In this document: positions 7,301 to 15,834 of the stretch, in pieces
How positions within the stretch are numbered: position 1 is the stretch's first letter
Layout of the letters: each line of letters opens with the position of its first letter
Source: an uncultured Clostridia bacterium
GTDB lineage: Bacteria; Bacillota; Clostridia; Peptostreptococcales; Acidaminobacteraceae
Direction of reading: 5' to 3'
DNA: 38,997 nucleotides
NCBI GenBank assembly: GCA_927417275.1
Contig: CAKMJV010000030.1
Location: 1 to 38,997 of the forward strand
Notes under the pieces: generated by a model
Told to the model about the DNA's origin: nothing
The model's input: only the letters and a program-made list of their open reading frames with translations
The model's database searches: none
Position numbers and translations under genes: made by a program

Positions 7301-7498
7301 TTATTTTCTGGTTAATACTTCAAGAACAAAAGCCTCTTCGTCTTCTGCAACCACCAAAATGCCATTAACGAGTCCAAATGATTTACCTGCGGATTCGCCA
7401 CAGTGATCGATGCAACCTAATTCAATTTCTTCGTTACTTAATTTTGTTGCTAACATTCTCTCATCAATTCTTGAACAACTTGGGCATATTTTTATCAT
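7301..7498 (-). CDS. Small four-cysteine protein, DUF1450/YuzB-like
   Basis: A 65-residue protein with Cys at 5, 8, 29 and 33 (KICPSCSR and GCIDHCG) followed by KSFGLVNG, a pattern like the DUF1450 (YuzB) family, in which a CxxC-type cluster precedes FALVNG. It probably has a thioredoxin-like ferredoxin fold and binds a metal or an Fe-S cluster, or handles thiols. The start at 7498 has GGAGG upstream; the longer frame would include the promoter. The promoter carries a CsoR/CstR-like operator, so a role in metal (Cu/Ni) or persulfide stress is plausible but inferred. Confidence 0.65.
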   Translation of the reverse strand: MIKICPSCSRIDERMLATKLSNEEIELGCIDHCGESAGKSFGLVNGILVVAEDEEAFVLEVLTRK

Positions 7499-7529
7499 TT
7501 TGACCTCCAAATATATAGTTTGCATTTTA

Positions 7530-7558
7530 AGAATATACCCTAAGGGGGTATGTGTCAA
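7530..7558 (-). promoter_or_regulatory. Promoter with a CsoR/CstR-family-like operator in the spacer
   Basis: On the minus strand: -35 TTGACA (7558-7553), 17-bp spacer, -10 TATTCT (7535-7530). Between the boxes is the near-palindrome ATACCCTAAGGGGGTAT (7535-7551 on the plus strand). CsoR, RcnR and CstR regulators typically bind G-tract palindromes of the form ATACCC-N-GGGTAT. This placement would repress the small Cys-protein gene until the metal or sulfur signal releases the repressor. The repressor gene is not in this window. Confidence 0.65.
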
Positions 7559-7671
7559 TTGTATTTATCATTGTAATATAAAATATTATATGATAAACTA
7601 ATATTACTCGAAGTAACATCTGTTTTGAGGATTATGTGCTGCATACTATTTTATTTAGGAGAACTTTTTTT

Positions 7672-8049
7672 ATGATTACGATAGCGGCTTACTTATTCAC
7701 AGGTGCAACAAGTTTGGTGGTTTTATTTTATGTGGCACTTATTTTCGGCGCACCTTGGGGTGCTGCTTCTATGGGCGGGAAGTTCCCTGGTAAATTCCCA
7801 CCGCCTATGCGCGTGGTTTCTGTGGTTAATATTTGTTTACTGACATTTCTAAATGTGATCGTCTTATCAAGAGCAAATCTTTTTTTCACGGAACTTTATG
7901 ATTTTTCAACAGTGGGCATATGGTTCGTCGTTGCATTTTATCTACTGGGGACGATATTAAATACCATTACCCCAAGTAAAATCGAAAGGATATGGGCACC
8001 TGTTGCGTTAACGCACATGATTAGCAGTTTGCTAATCGCTCTTAGCTGA
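7672..8049 (+). CDS. Small integral membrane protein, unknown function
   Basis: A 125-residue protein with about four hydrophobic segments (for example AYLFTGATSLVVLFYVALIF, NICLLTFLNVIVL and IWFVVAFYLLGTIL). Between the first and second is a Gly/Pro-rich loop (MGGKFPGKFPPPMR) that probably faces the aqueous side. AGGAGA 8 bases before ATG 7672 supports this start over the longer frame. It ends 5 bases from the convergent NhaC gene. I do not recognise the family. Confidence 0.65.
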   Translation: MITIAAYLFTGATSLVVLFYVALIFGAPWGAASMGGKFPGKFPPPMRVVSVVNICLLTFLNVIVLSRANLFFTELYDFSTVGIWFVVAFYLLGTILNTITPSKIERIWAPVALTHMISSLLIALS

Positions 8050-8054
8050 AGAAA

Positions 8055-9482
8055 CTATTGTTGGTCTTCAGGTTCTTCTTGATGTTTTGGGGTTTTCTCT
8101 ATTTTAATATCGAGATAGGCGAAAGCGATTACGATAAATAATGTAAGCCAACACAAGATCGCATAAGGCGCATACTGAACCACTGGCACACCAAGGGTTA
8201 AAGACACAAACAAACCGTTACTGTTCCATGGAATAAGGGGCGCAGTAAGTGTCCCACCTGCCTCAAGCGCACTTGTGAGATTTTTAAGTTTCAATTTATG
8301 TTTTCTATAATTTTCTTCAAACATTTGACCCGGTAGAATAATAGCAAGGTATTGGTTAGCGGTAATTAAATTAATAAAGAGGGATGTTCCTATAACTGTG
8401 GCTGTTAAATTGCCTACTGTCTTAAGCAGACCTGACATTTTCAAAACGATACGATGCAGCATACCCGTGCTGTTCATAATACCACCAAAGGCCAATGATA
8501 CAAATGCCAAAATGACGACACTGTACATGCTTTCAAGCCCACCTCTGGAAAATAACAGATCCATTTCATCGTTTACTGTTTGCATTTTTACGCCGGTGTT
8601 AATAAGATCAGAAAGTTCAGCGATATCACCACCTTGTAGTAAAATATAGGCTGCACCTCCCAAGAGTACGCCGACGATTAAACTGGGGATTGCCGGGACC
8701 TTCTTTATAACCAATATAATTACAGCGAATGGCGGTATAAGCAACCACAGCGTAAGGTTAAAGTGCTGTTGAATATAATCTGTATAAATAGACACATCTG
8801 AAGCGCTCGCGTTTCCTGAAACCGTAAATCCGATGATCGTGAACACCACCAAAGAGATCATAAAACTTGGCAAAGTTGTATACAGCATATTTTTTATATG
8901 ACTATACAGATTTACACCAAGTACTGAAGGTGTCAAATTCGTTGAATCCGACATAGGCGACATTTTATCACCAAAAAAAGAACCGGATACCACAGCGCCT
9001 GCTGTCATCGCAGGGGGTATCCCAAATGCTTCACCTATCCCGATAGCGGCTACGCCAATGGTGCCAATCGTGGCCCAGGAACTACCTGTAAGCAGAGCCA
9101 TAACGCTGCAAAGTATCAAAATGAGTGGTAAAAACCATTGGGGTACTAAAAGTTTTAAACCAAAATACATTATTGCAGGTACGATGCCACTGGCGATCCA
9201 GACACCGACGAGCATGCCTATGATCAGCAGTATAATCAGCGATGGAATCGTGCGTGCAATTGCATTTTTAAAACCATCTCTGATGTTGATCCAGGAAAAA
9301 CCATAAAGATAGGCACATAGCCCAGCGGTAGCAGCCCCTAGGAATAATGAAAAATGCGGTTGAGCATCTAGTACAAATACTGAAAATCCAAGGAGAATGA
9401 CTGTTACGACGATGGGAATCAGTGCTAACCATAGTGGTGGTGTCGGTAAAGGCGCCTTTTTTATGGGTATTCTTTTCTTCAT
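8055..9482 (-). CDS. nhaC: NhaC-family Na+/H+ antiporter
   Basis: A 475-residue polytopic membrane protein with about 11-12 hydrophobic segments. The family hallmark region is GSSWATIGTIGVAAIGIGEAFGIP followed by VVSGSFFGDKMSPMSDSTNL, which carries the acidic residues of the ion-binding site. NhaC proteins exchange Na+ for H+ across the cytoplasmic membrane; some relatives exchange organic solutes (for example malate/lactate), and the sequence alone does not settle the substrate. The ATG at 9482 has GGAGG upstream. No partner gene is evident; the gene stands alone between a convergent small membrane protein and a divergent signalling protein. Confidence 0.88.
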   Translation of the reverse strand: MKKRIPIKKAPLPTPPLWLALIPIVVTVILLGFSVFVLDAQPHFSLFLGAATAGLCAYLYGFSWINIRDGFKNAIARTIPSLIILLIIGMLVGVWIASGIVPAIMYFGLKLLVPQWFLPLILILCSVMALLTGSSWATIGTIGVAAIGIGEAFGIPPAMTAGAVVSGSFFGDKMSPMSDSTNLTPSVLGVNLYSHIKNMLYTTLPSFMISLVVFTIIGFTVSGNASASDVSIYTDYIQQHFNLTLWLLIPPFAVIILVIKKVPAIPSLIVGVLLGGAAYILLQGGDIAELSDLINTGVKMQTVNDEMDLLFSRGGLESMYSVVILAFVSLAFGGIMNSTGMLHRIVLKMSGLLKTVGNLTATVIGTSLFINLITANQYLAIILPGQMFEENYRKHKLKLKNLTSALEAGGTLTAPLIPWNSNGLFVSLTLGVPVVQYAPYAILCWLTLFIVIAFAYLDIKIEKTPKHQEEPEDQQ

Positions 9483-9560
9483 CGCAATAATCCTCCTTCT
9501 TCTATTCTTCCACTACAACTGTCTTTACACAAATGAAAACAATCGTAAGATCTGTAATGG

Positions 9561-9598
9561 TGCACTCTATATCATTGTATCACATGATATAGAGTGCA
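9561..9598. repeat. 14-bp perfect inverted repeat upstream of nhaC
   Basis: TGCACTCTATATCA (9561-9574) and TGATATAGAGTGCA (9585-9598) form a perfect stem with a 10-base loop about 80 bases upstream of the nhaC start. It may be an operator or a leader hairpin for nhaC. The surrounding 9483-9734 region otherwise holds only the divergent promoters. Confidence 0.5.
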
Positions 9599-9734
9599 TG
9601 TTTTGTTTCGCTCCAAATACGACTGCTTAAAGATTACAGAGTATCAAAAAAACTTAATATGGAAGGTTTATCCTTTTTTCAAGGGGGTATCTAAACACGT
9701 GTAAGGAAATTAATGTAAAACGAGGTATAAGATT

Positions 9735-12446
9735 ATGAAACGCATACTTATTATCATTGTAGTGATGGTGTTGATTTTTTATACGATGCCAGTTTTTGCT
9801 GAGGATGATCGCCCGACGGTATTATACGAAGTAGATGAAAACTATCCGCCTTTTACATATACTTCAGATGCTTATCTATATGGCTTCGATGTCGATTTGA
9901 CACATATGATTTTTGAAAATCAGAATTTCAACTTGATTTTTTCATCGGATGTTTGGACCAAGGTTTATCCGAGGCTTGTTAAGCGTGAAATCGACATGGC
10001 TGGCATCATCGCGATAACCGATGCACGTCAATCAGAAGTGCTTTATTCAGATCCCGTTTTTACTTCATATGTTTCCGTTTTTACACGTTCAAAATTTGAG
10101 CGCATCGAATTAGATGATTTAAAGAATTATAAAGTGGGCGTAGGGAAAGGGTACTATACTGAAACCTTGCTAAAGGATACTTTGGGAATAACGAATTATA
10201 TAACATACGAGAATATTGAGATGGGGATTTTGGCCCTGGAGAGCGGAAGTATTGACATAATATTTGAGAATCAACAACTTTTGGATCATACATTAATCGA
10301 AATGGGCTTGCGCGGTGTGATTATCCCGCAGATAACCAATTTGTTTCGTCATGATCATGCCTATGCTATAAGTATGGAGCGTCCAGAACTCGTTACATAT
10401 ATTAATAGTCGATTAGAGGCGCTTAAAAAATCAGGTGTGTATGAAGAACTTTACCTGAAATACTTTTATAATCATTCTGAGTGGTATCATGAGAGTCAGC
10501 ATTCTAGAAATGCTGCGATTATCATTTCGGTCGTAGTCGTTTCGTTTTTACTGATGTTATCCACGAGGTACTATGTAACGCTTTTAAAACGTAGAATACA
10601 TGCGGGATATGAAGAGCTTGAACTGACGAACTTGGAACTAATGGAAACAAAGGACGAGCTTTTGCAAAGCTATGAAGAAGTGCAATCGCAGTATGAAGAA
10701 ATTCAGTCGCAGTTTGAAGAAATCCAAAGTCAGTATGTACAGTTGTCAGAAGCACGTAATGCGCTTATAGAAAGTGAATCGCGCTATCGTTTGGTTGCAG
10801 AGGGGGCCAATGATTGCATTTGGGATTGGCAAGTGACTGATGATACGGCGTTTCTTTCAGAGCATTGGCGAGAAAAATTAGGGTACGAGGGATCAGATAT
10901 AAAGCAGTACGTAGGATTTTGGAACAAACGTATTCATAAAGAGGATCGTGACGCCTATAATCAAATTTTTGATGCATGTCTTATGGGGGAGATGGACCAT
11001 TTTACATTTGAGTATCGATTTCTACTAGATGGCCATCATGAAATATGGGTTTTAACCAGAGGCAAGGTTCAGAAAAATAGTCAAGGCGATGTGGTTCGTA
11101 TCGCTGGGTCGCACACGGATATAACCAGCCGTAAAAAACATGAAGAAACGGTTTATAGGCTTGCTTATTATGATTCGCTTACTGGTTTGCCAAATCGAAC
11201 AAATCTTGCTGAGTACCTAAGTCATTTTATCAAAGACGAAAGTTTGAAAGGTTCTGTCTTTTTCATAGAACTGGATGATTTTAAACATATTAATGATACA
11301 TTAGGCCACGATTTTGGCGATCAGGTTTTGGTTTATGTGAGCCAACTTTTAAAAAGTGTTTTTTCTAAGGATGACTTTTTAGCACGGATTGGAGGGGATG
11401 AGTATTTTGCTGTTTTCCCTCATATCTCGACGCGAGAAGATGTATGTCATTTGGCGGATAGAATACTTCGATTGTTTAATCGTATCTATATGATTGATAA
11501 GCATGAAGTTTTTTTGTCTGCGAGTATCGGGATTACTTTAATTCCTGAACAGGGTATAACGGCATCGCAGATTTTAAAACATGCAGATACGGCTATGTAT
11601 GATGCGAAAAAATCGGGTAAAGCAACGTATCGTTTTTTTGATGAATCCATGCTTGTAAATCTAGAAATTAGGAGCAAACTAGAAAAAGAGTTGCGTAAAG
11701 CATTAGAAAATCAAGAGTTTAGAGTTCATTATCAACCTTATTTTGATACTTACTCACGTGAGTTATCTGGGATGGAAGCGCTTATTCGGTGGGATCACCC
11801 GGTTTATGGTATCGTGCCACCGATTGAGTTTATCCCACTCGTAGAGGAACTCGGGCTCATCGTACCCATAGGTAAGTGAATCTTAAAGGAATCATGTGAA
11901 ACCATGAAGAGATGGCAAACTTTAACAGGTATCAAGGTACCCATCTCAGTAAATGTTTCAGAGCAGCAACTTGAAGTGGCGAATTTTGCTAAATTGGTTG
12001 CAGACACGTTGGTTGCTACTGGACTTGATGCGGAGTATCTACAATTAGAGATCACTGAGAGTGGTATTATGAAAAGTGTGGATAAAAATATAAGTTTGTT
12101 CAATATTCTGAGAATCATGGGCGTTAAAATAGCGCTTGATGATTTTGGTACAGGGTACTCATCGCTTTCATACATTCAAAGGCTCCCTATAGATACACTT
12201 AAAATCGATAAGAGTTTTATGGATGAAATCGTCAAGAAAAATGAAAAGAGTTTGATTATAGGGGATATTATATCCATCGCGCATCGCTTGAATATGAAAA
12301 TCGTAGCTGAGGGCGTCGAAACGGACGTACAGCTTCAATACCTTAGAAAGCATGCATGTGATTATATTCAAGGGTATTTGTTCTCAAAACCATTAGATGA
12401 ACAGACCATGGAGGCGATGATCATGCAACAAAAAAATAAAGCTTAA
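9735..12446 (+). pseudogene. Membrane sensor with SBP, PAS, GGDEF and EAL domains, interrupted by an in-frame TGA
   Basis: A 903-codon frame with one TGA at codon 715 (11877-11879). Domains in order: signal peptide (1-22), extracellular amino-acid-type solute-binding domain (about 26-248), membrane helix (about 259-277), coiled coil with repeated YEEIQSQ heptads (about 292-345), PAS (about 346-466), GGDEF (about 473-635, active site written GGDEY at 553-557), EAL (from about 645; EAL at 681-683). After the stop the EAL domain resumes in the same frame and keeps DDFGTG, LKIDK, VAEGVE and IQGYLFSKP. The TGA sits where family members have Trp (IGxWVL), so a TGG to TGA change is the simplest explanation. 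The shortened product ends after 714 residues inside the EAL domain; a restart at ATG 11904 is possible but has no good ribosome binding site. It would make and degrade cyclic di-GMP in response to a small ligand. Confidence 0.88.
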
Positions 12447-12462
12447 CGCTTTATTTTTTTGT
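12428..12462. terminator. Bidirectional terminator after the GGDEF-EAL gene and dps
   Basis: A 15-bp stem (12428-12442 with 12448-12462; AAAAAAATAAAGC and its inverse) and 5-base loop overlap the stop codon of the plus-strand gene. Both flanks are A/T runs, fitting termination of both convergent genes. Confidence 0.8.
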
Positions 12463-12466
12463 GTTG

Positions 12467-12892
12467 TTACTTCAACATCGATTTTAAAAACCATAAATGT
12501 TTATCGTATTTGGCCACATGTGCTTCAAAAAGTGCCACACCAACGAAGTTTGACTTTTCGTCTAACGCGTTTCGAATGGCAGTTGCATCGGTTTTAAGTA
12601 AACTTAAGTCCGCTACTAAAATTTTTAGCACTTCCTGTGTCGAAAATTCTTTAGGCTCAACTTCTTCGATGGATGCGTGTTCGAGATAATCTTTTACTCT
12701 GGAGAGTGGTGTCACGTCATTCATTTTTAAAAATTCTGCGACATCATCAAAGTGAGCAAAGGCTTCATCGTATAAAGATTCCGTAAAGTTGTGTATGGCT
12801 ACGAAATTAACGCCGACGACGTTCCAATGAAGATTGTGTAATTTTACGTTTAGAACGGCTAAATTGGATAAATATTTTTGAATGTTTTGCAT
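12467..12892 (-). CDS. dps: Dps-family ferritin-like DNA protection protein
   Basis: A 141-residue four-helix ferritin-like protein. The Dps ferroxidase signature is visible: KLHNLHWNVVG (His22), then VAIHNFTESLYDEAFAHFDDVAE (His34, Asp49/50 and Glu53). Dps dodecamers oxidise and store iron with H2O2 and shield DNA. Length and motifs are normal. The ATG has AAAGGAGG upstream. It is divergent from an HxlR-type regulator with a palindrome in the shared 111-base region, so local control by that regulator is plausible. Confidence 0.9.
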   Translation of the reverse strand: MQNIQKYLSNLAVLNVKLHNLHWNVVGVNFVAIHNFTESLYDEAFAHFDDVAEFLKMNDVTPLSRVKDYLEHASIEEVEPKEFSTQEVLKILVADLSLLKTDATAIRNALDEKSNFVGVALFEAHVAKYDKHLWFLKSMLK

Positions 12893-12941
12893 GGTATTGC
12901 CTCCTTTTATAATGTTTCTTTAATTTACTTTATATATCAAG

Positions 12942-12986
12942 TATAATGAAAAAAAGAAATAACAAAAAGAGACAAATTTGTTTCTT
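12942..12986 (+). promoter_or_regulatory. -10 box and palindromic operator in the dps / HxlR divergent region
   Basis: A TATAAT box (12942-12947) points toward the HxlR-type gene. Downstream of it lies a 20-bp near-perfect palindrome, AAGAGACAAATTTGTTTCTT (12967-12986, one mismatch pair), in the expected transcript leader. A repressor bound there would block the regulator gene, as in HxlR autoregulation. Confidence 0.5.
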
Positions 12987-13003
12987 AAAGAAAGGGGTAT
13001 AAG

Positions 13004-13294
13004 ATGAAAAATAGGATGAGTGAAGGATTTCAGATGATCCATGACCTGTTTAGGCTTCGCTGGATTCCCGAGATATTAAGTGCCATTCATGAAGGTAAAG
13101 AAGGGTATAACGAAATCCTAAATGCTATAGAGGGCATAAGCAATACAGAGCTTAATCGTAAACTCGCTGTCCTTCTAGAAAAAAATGCCATAGAGAAAAA
13201 AAGTCATGGTGGCTACCAATTGCTTGATTTCGGCCATGATCTTGAACATATATTTAGTCATTTTGAAGAGATGAGTAAAAAGTATTTGGCTTAG
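13004..13294 (+). CDS. HxlR-family winged-helix transcriptional regulator
   Basis: A 96-residue winged helix. The typical HxlR start is present (RLRWIPEILSAIHEGKEGYNEILNAIEGISNTELNRKLAVLLEKNAIEKK), with recognition helix around 46-60 and wing around 62-75. No cysteine is present, so sensing is not by the thiol mechanism known for some HxlR/HypR proteins. An AAAGGGG ribosome binding site precedes the ATG. It is divergent from dps with an operator-like palindrome between them; regulation of dps or of itself is inferred. Confidence 0.8.
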   Translation: MKNRMSEGFQMIHDLFRLRWIPEILSAIHEGKEGYNEILNAIEGISNTELNRKLAVLLEKNAIEKKSHGGYQLLDFGHDLEHIFSHFEEMSKKYLA

Positions 13295-13396
13295 AAAAAC
13301 TGTTCGACTTAACTATTTAGAAAAATAGTTTCATAAACGCATCAACATTGGGTATAAATAAAAATGACTTTTAAAGTTAAAAATTTGGAGGTTCTT

Positions 13397-13645
13397 ATGA
13401 GAACAATTTTGGGGATTCAAGTAGGAGACAGGGAACATGAGGCAGTGAAAGTTCAAGAATTGCTCACAAAGCATGGATGCTTTATTAAAACGAGATTGGG
13501 GTTGCATGACGCTTCTACAGTAAGTTGCAGCTCAAAAGGTTTAATTCTTTTAGAGTTCTTACCCGATACACAAAATGAAATTGATGCCATTGAATCAGAG
13601 CTTTCTTTGCTTGAATCGGTAACCGTTAGAAAAATGGTGTTTTGA
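13397..13645 (+). CDS. Small ACT/NikR-C-like regulator (TM1266, iron-only hydrogenase regulator type)
   Basis: An 82-residue protein with a beta-alpha-beta-beta-alpha-beta pattern (MRTILGIQVGDREHEAVKVQELLTKHG ... IKTRLGLHD), like TM1266-type small regulators found near iron-only hydrogenase genes. The fold resembles the C-terminal domain of NikR, but no metal-ligand His pattern is obvious. GGAGG 6 bases before ATG 13397 supports this start; the longer in-frame start was rejected. No hydrogenase genes are nearby, so its role here is unknown. Confidence 0.6.
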   Translation: MRTILGIQVGDREHEAVKVQELLTKHGCFIKTRLGLHDASTVSCSSKGLILLEFLPDTQNEIDAIESELSLLESVTVRKMVF

Positions 13646-13753
13646 TAACTCTTTGTTGCTTATGACCAGTATTTACATTAAACACCTAATCTATTCACAC
13701 ATAGTCTCTTAAAGAACGTCTTAATGAGGTGTATAATGAAGTAAGGTGATCTT

Positions 13754-14341
13754 ATGAATAGAATTAATCCGGTACATGGTATTTATCCGGTAAACAATGT
13801 TCAGCCAGTGAAAGGCAATGTAAATGTGAGTGGGATTCGCAATGCTTCGGGAAGTGATGCGTCGTTAAATGAATCCTCTCTTTATGGCGGCCAAAAATTG
13901 GATTTGCCTCAACTTTTAGGTGGAAAACTCGTACCATCAGGTGATCGTTTAGCAACGCTTCAAGGTCTCTTTGATGAAAAGACTTTAAAGCAAGTGGGAA
14001 TCGTTGAATGCACCACTTGTGCCACGAGGACTTATCAGGACAAATCTGATGATCCTAGCGTATCCTTTCAAGCTCCAACCCGCTTAAGTCCAGAACAAGC
14101 AGCGACTGCAGTAATTTCACACGAGATGGAGCATGTCGCCAACGAACAGATGGATGCAAAAAATGAGGGCAAAGAAGTGATCGCTCAAAGTGTTCAAATC
14201 TTTCATAGCATCTGTCCAGAATGCGGTAAAAGTTATGTCTCTGGTGGCTTAACCAAGACCACCACTGCAAGTGAAAGTAATCCCTATAAAGATGTGATGA
14301 CGAACAAAGCGGCGGGGAATCTCGTAGATATGATGCTTTGA
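13754..14341 (+). CDS. SprA-related protein with HEMEH zinc-protease-like motif
   Basis: A 195-residue protein. The N-terminal 45 residues are low-complexity and polar. The core has CTTCATRTYQDKSDDPSVSFQ, then AVISHEMEHVANE (an HExxH metal-binding motif) and a second Cys pair ICPECGKSYVSGG. Two CxxC pairs plus HExxH are typical of the SprA-related family, which is probably a zinc-bound peptidase-like protein of unknown substrate. AAGGTGAT precedes the ATG, and TATAAT lies about 15-20 bases further up. It is monocistronic and followed by a strong terminator. Confidence 0.75.
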   Translation: MNRINPVHGIYPVNNVQPVKGNVNVSGIRNASGSDASLNESSLYGGQKLDLPQLLGGKLVPSGDRLATLQGLFDEKTLKQVGIVECTTCATRTYQDKSDDPSVSFQAPTRLSPEQAATAVISHEMEHVANEQMDAKNEGKEVIAQSVQIFHSICPECGKSYVSGGLTKTTTASESNPYKDVMTNKAAGNLVDMML

Positions 14342-14380
14342 TTGTAATTGAATAGATTTAATTTGTAATGTAAAAACACC

Positions 14381-14415
14381 AAAACGTCAAGGTCTTCGGA
14401 TCTTGACGTTTTTAG
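14381..14415 (+). terminator. Rho-independent terminator with UUCG loop
   Basis: A 14-bp stem (AAAACGTCAAGGTC, 14381-14394, with GATCTTGACGTTTT, 14399-14412; one G-U pair) capped by TTCG and followed by T. It is nearly identical to the terminator at 17556-17588. Confidence 0.9.
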
Positions 14416-14425
14416 AGTAAAAAAC

Positions 14426-14483
14426 TTGACAAGTTAACAATAGAAGTATAAAATAAAATGAACAATTGTTCATTTTATTTTAT
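14426..14483 (+). promoter_or_regulatory. Promoter with a 36-bp perfect palindrome (TetR-type operator)
   Basis: -35 TTGACA (14426-14431), 17-bp spacer, -10 TAAAAT (14449-14454). A perfect palindrome covers 14448-14483, with centre TGAACAATTGTTCA. It overlaps the -10 box and the transcription start, so binding would repress. The next gene encodes a TetR regulator; autoregulation is the natural reading. Confidence 0.85.
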
Positions 14484-14500
14484 TTAAGAGGAAGTATTAT

Positions 14501-15121
14501 ATGGCAAGAACCAAAGAGCAAAATGAGAAAATGATGATTAAAACTAAGCATATTATCGTAGAAGTGGCATTAAGTGAGTTTGCTTTAAAAGGCTATTCAA
14601 ACTCAAGTATACGTGAAATAGCGAAATCGGCTAATATGAGTATAGGCATTATGTATCGCTATTTTGCTTCTAAAGAAGAGTTGTTTCATTATGTTGTAAG
14701 AGAAGCAATCTGTTCGCTTGCAAATTCAATAAGTGAAATTGAATCAAACATATGTAAGCCTTATGAAACACTATACAATATGACTGTTAAAGTACTAAGC
14801 GATATTAACACGAATAAAAGTGTCGCATTATATTTTTTATTAATGGCAAGGCTATTAATAGAAGGCGATTCTATGAGTGTAATTGATGATTTAAGAACAC
14901 AAGATTTATTATTATTTGATACGACGGCAAATTTGATAGAGCAAGGTCAAAAAATAAATGTATTTAGGGACGGTGATCCACTTCAAATGTCTCTATTTTA
15001 TTTTTCATGTATTCAAGGGATTGCAAATATGAAGTTTTTTTTGAAAGAAGCATTTATTTCTCCACGAGTTGAAGATGTATTAGCATTTTTAGAGCCCTAT
15101 TCAGAAAAAAAGGAGGTATAG
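14501..15121 (+). CDS. TetR/AcrR-family transcriptional repressor
   Basis: A 206-residue TetR protein. The helix-turn-helix is at about 30-60 (SIREIAKSANMSIGIMYRYFASKEELF). The C-terminal part is a helical ligand domain with no recognised subfamily signature. The gene is 4 bases from the downstream acetyltransferase gene and preceded by an operator palindrome that overlaps its promoter, so the pair is probably an autoregulated operon induced by the small molecule that the acetyltransferase modifies. AGAGGAAG precedes the ATG. Confidence 0.88.
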   Translation: MARTKEQNEKMMIKTKHIIVEVALSEFALKGYSNSSIREIAKSANMSIGIMYRYFASKEELFHYVVREAICSLANSISEIESNICKPYETLYNMTVKVLSDINTNKSVALYFLLMARLLIEGDSMSVIDDLRTQDLLLFDTTANLIEQGQKINVFRDGDPLQMSLFYFSCIQGIANMKFFLKEAFISPRVEDVLAFLEPYSEKKEV

Positions 15122-15124
15122 TAC

Positions 15125-15733
15125 ATGATTACAGTAAAACCAATGAGAGATTTTTTACCAAATGTTCGAAATGAAGTTGCAAAGGTTTTTATTGAGGCGT
15201 ACTATGATGAATTAGCACATATTACTAAAGATAAAAATAAACTATTAAAAGTATTTACGCAAGCTATAAATCAAGAAGTTTTTTATGTAGCTTTAACTGA
15301 GCAGGAAGTCGTCGGTATACTAGCGTGTTCCACTAATGATGACCGAGGTCTTAAACTTGATAAAAGCACTTTTAGAGAAACATTTGGATTTATTAAAGGC
15401 AATATTGCATATAATTTTCTGAACAGTGATTTTAACAGGCAGTTGACATATCCCCCCAGCACAGGCTATATCGAATGTGTGGGCACCCTAACTAATTATC
15501 GAGGTAGGGGTATTGCCTCAAAATTAATTGAATATGTAACAAAAGAACTACATTTCGATGAATATGTGTTGGAGGTCAGTGATACAAATAAAAACGCATA
15601 TAGGCTATATGAAAAACTTGGATTTAAAGTTTTTAAAAAAGTAAAGGTCAAGTGGGCAAAAATGAAAGGGTATAATGAGACCATTTTTATGAAGTTGCAG
15701 GGACAGGGCCCACATAATAATAATATTGCATAA
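15125..15733 (+). CDS. GNAT-family N-acetyltransferase
   Basis: A 202-residue GNAT protein. The acetyl-CoA pyrophosphate loop is NYRGRGIASKLIEYV (R-x-x-G-x-G/A; about 122-137), preceded by the beta strand YIECVGTLT and followed by YVLEVSDTNKNAYRLYEKLGFKVFKK, the usual motif B. It transfers acetyl from acetyl-CoA to an amine; the substrate cannot be read from the sequence. AAAGGAGG overlaps the end of the TetR gene, so translation is coupled. With the TetR repressor it could be a resistance or detoxification unit (inference). Confidence 0.85.
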   Translation: MITVKPMRDFLPNVRNEVAKVFIEAYYDELAHITKDKNKLLKVFTQAINQEVFYVALTEQEVVGILACSTNDDRGLKLDKSTFRETFGFIKGNIAYNFLNSDFNRQLTYPPSTGYIECVGTLTNYRGRGIASKLIEYVTKELHFDEYVLEVSDTNKNAYRLYEKLGFKVFKKVKVKWAKMKGYNETIFMKLQGQGPHNNNIA

Positions 15734-15801
15734 AACATATAATGTTAAGGTGATGACATCGATGTAATTTTATCTTTGCCTGCCAGATAATATAAACACC
15801 T

Positions 15802-15830
15802 AAAGCCACGAGAAAATCGTGGCTTTTCTT
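15802..15830 (+). terminator. Rho-independent terminator after the TetR/GNAT operon
   Basis: A perfect 10-bp stem (AAAGCCACGA, 15802-15811, with TCGTGGCTTT, 15817-15826), loop GAAAA, followed by TCTT. It ends the acetyltransferase operon. Confidence 0.85.
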
Positions 15831-15834
15831 ATGC

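Noticed and set aside
9735..12446. TGA recoded as Trp or selenocysteine
   Set aside because: Several other intact genes in the window end with TGA and use TGG for Trp, and no selenocysteine insertion hairpin is visible after the codon; a nonsense mutation is simpler.
13310..13331. AACTATTT/AAATAGTT hairpin after the HxlR gene
   Set aside because: AT-only stem, weak, no clear T tail; not reported as a terminator.
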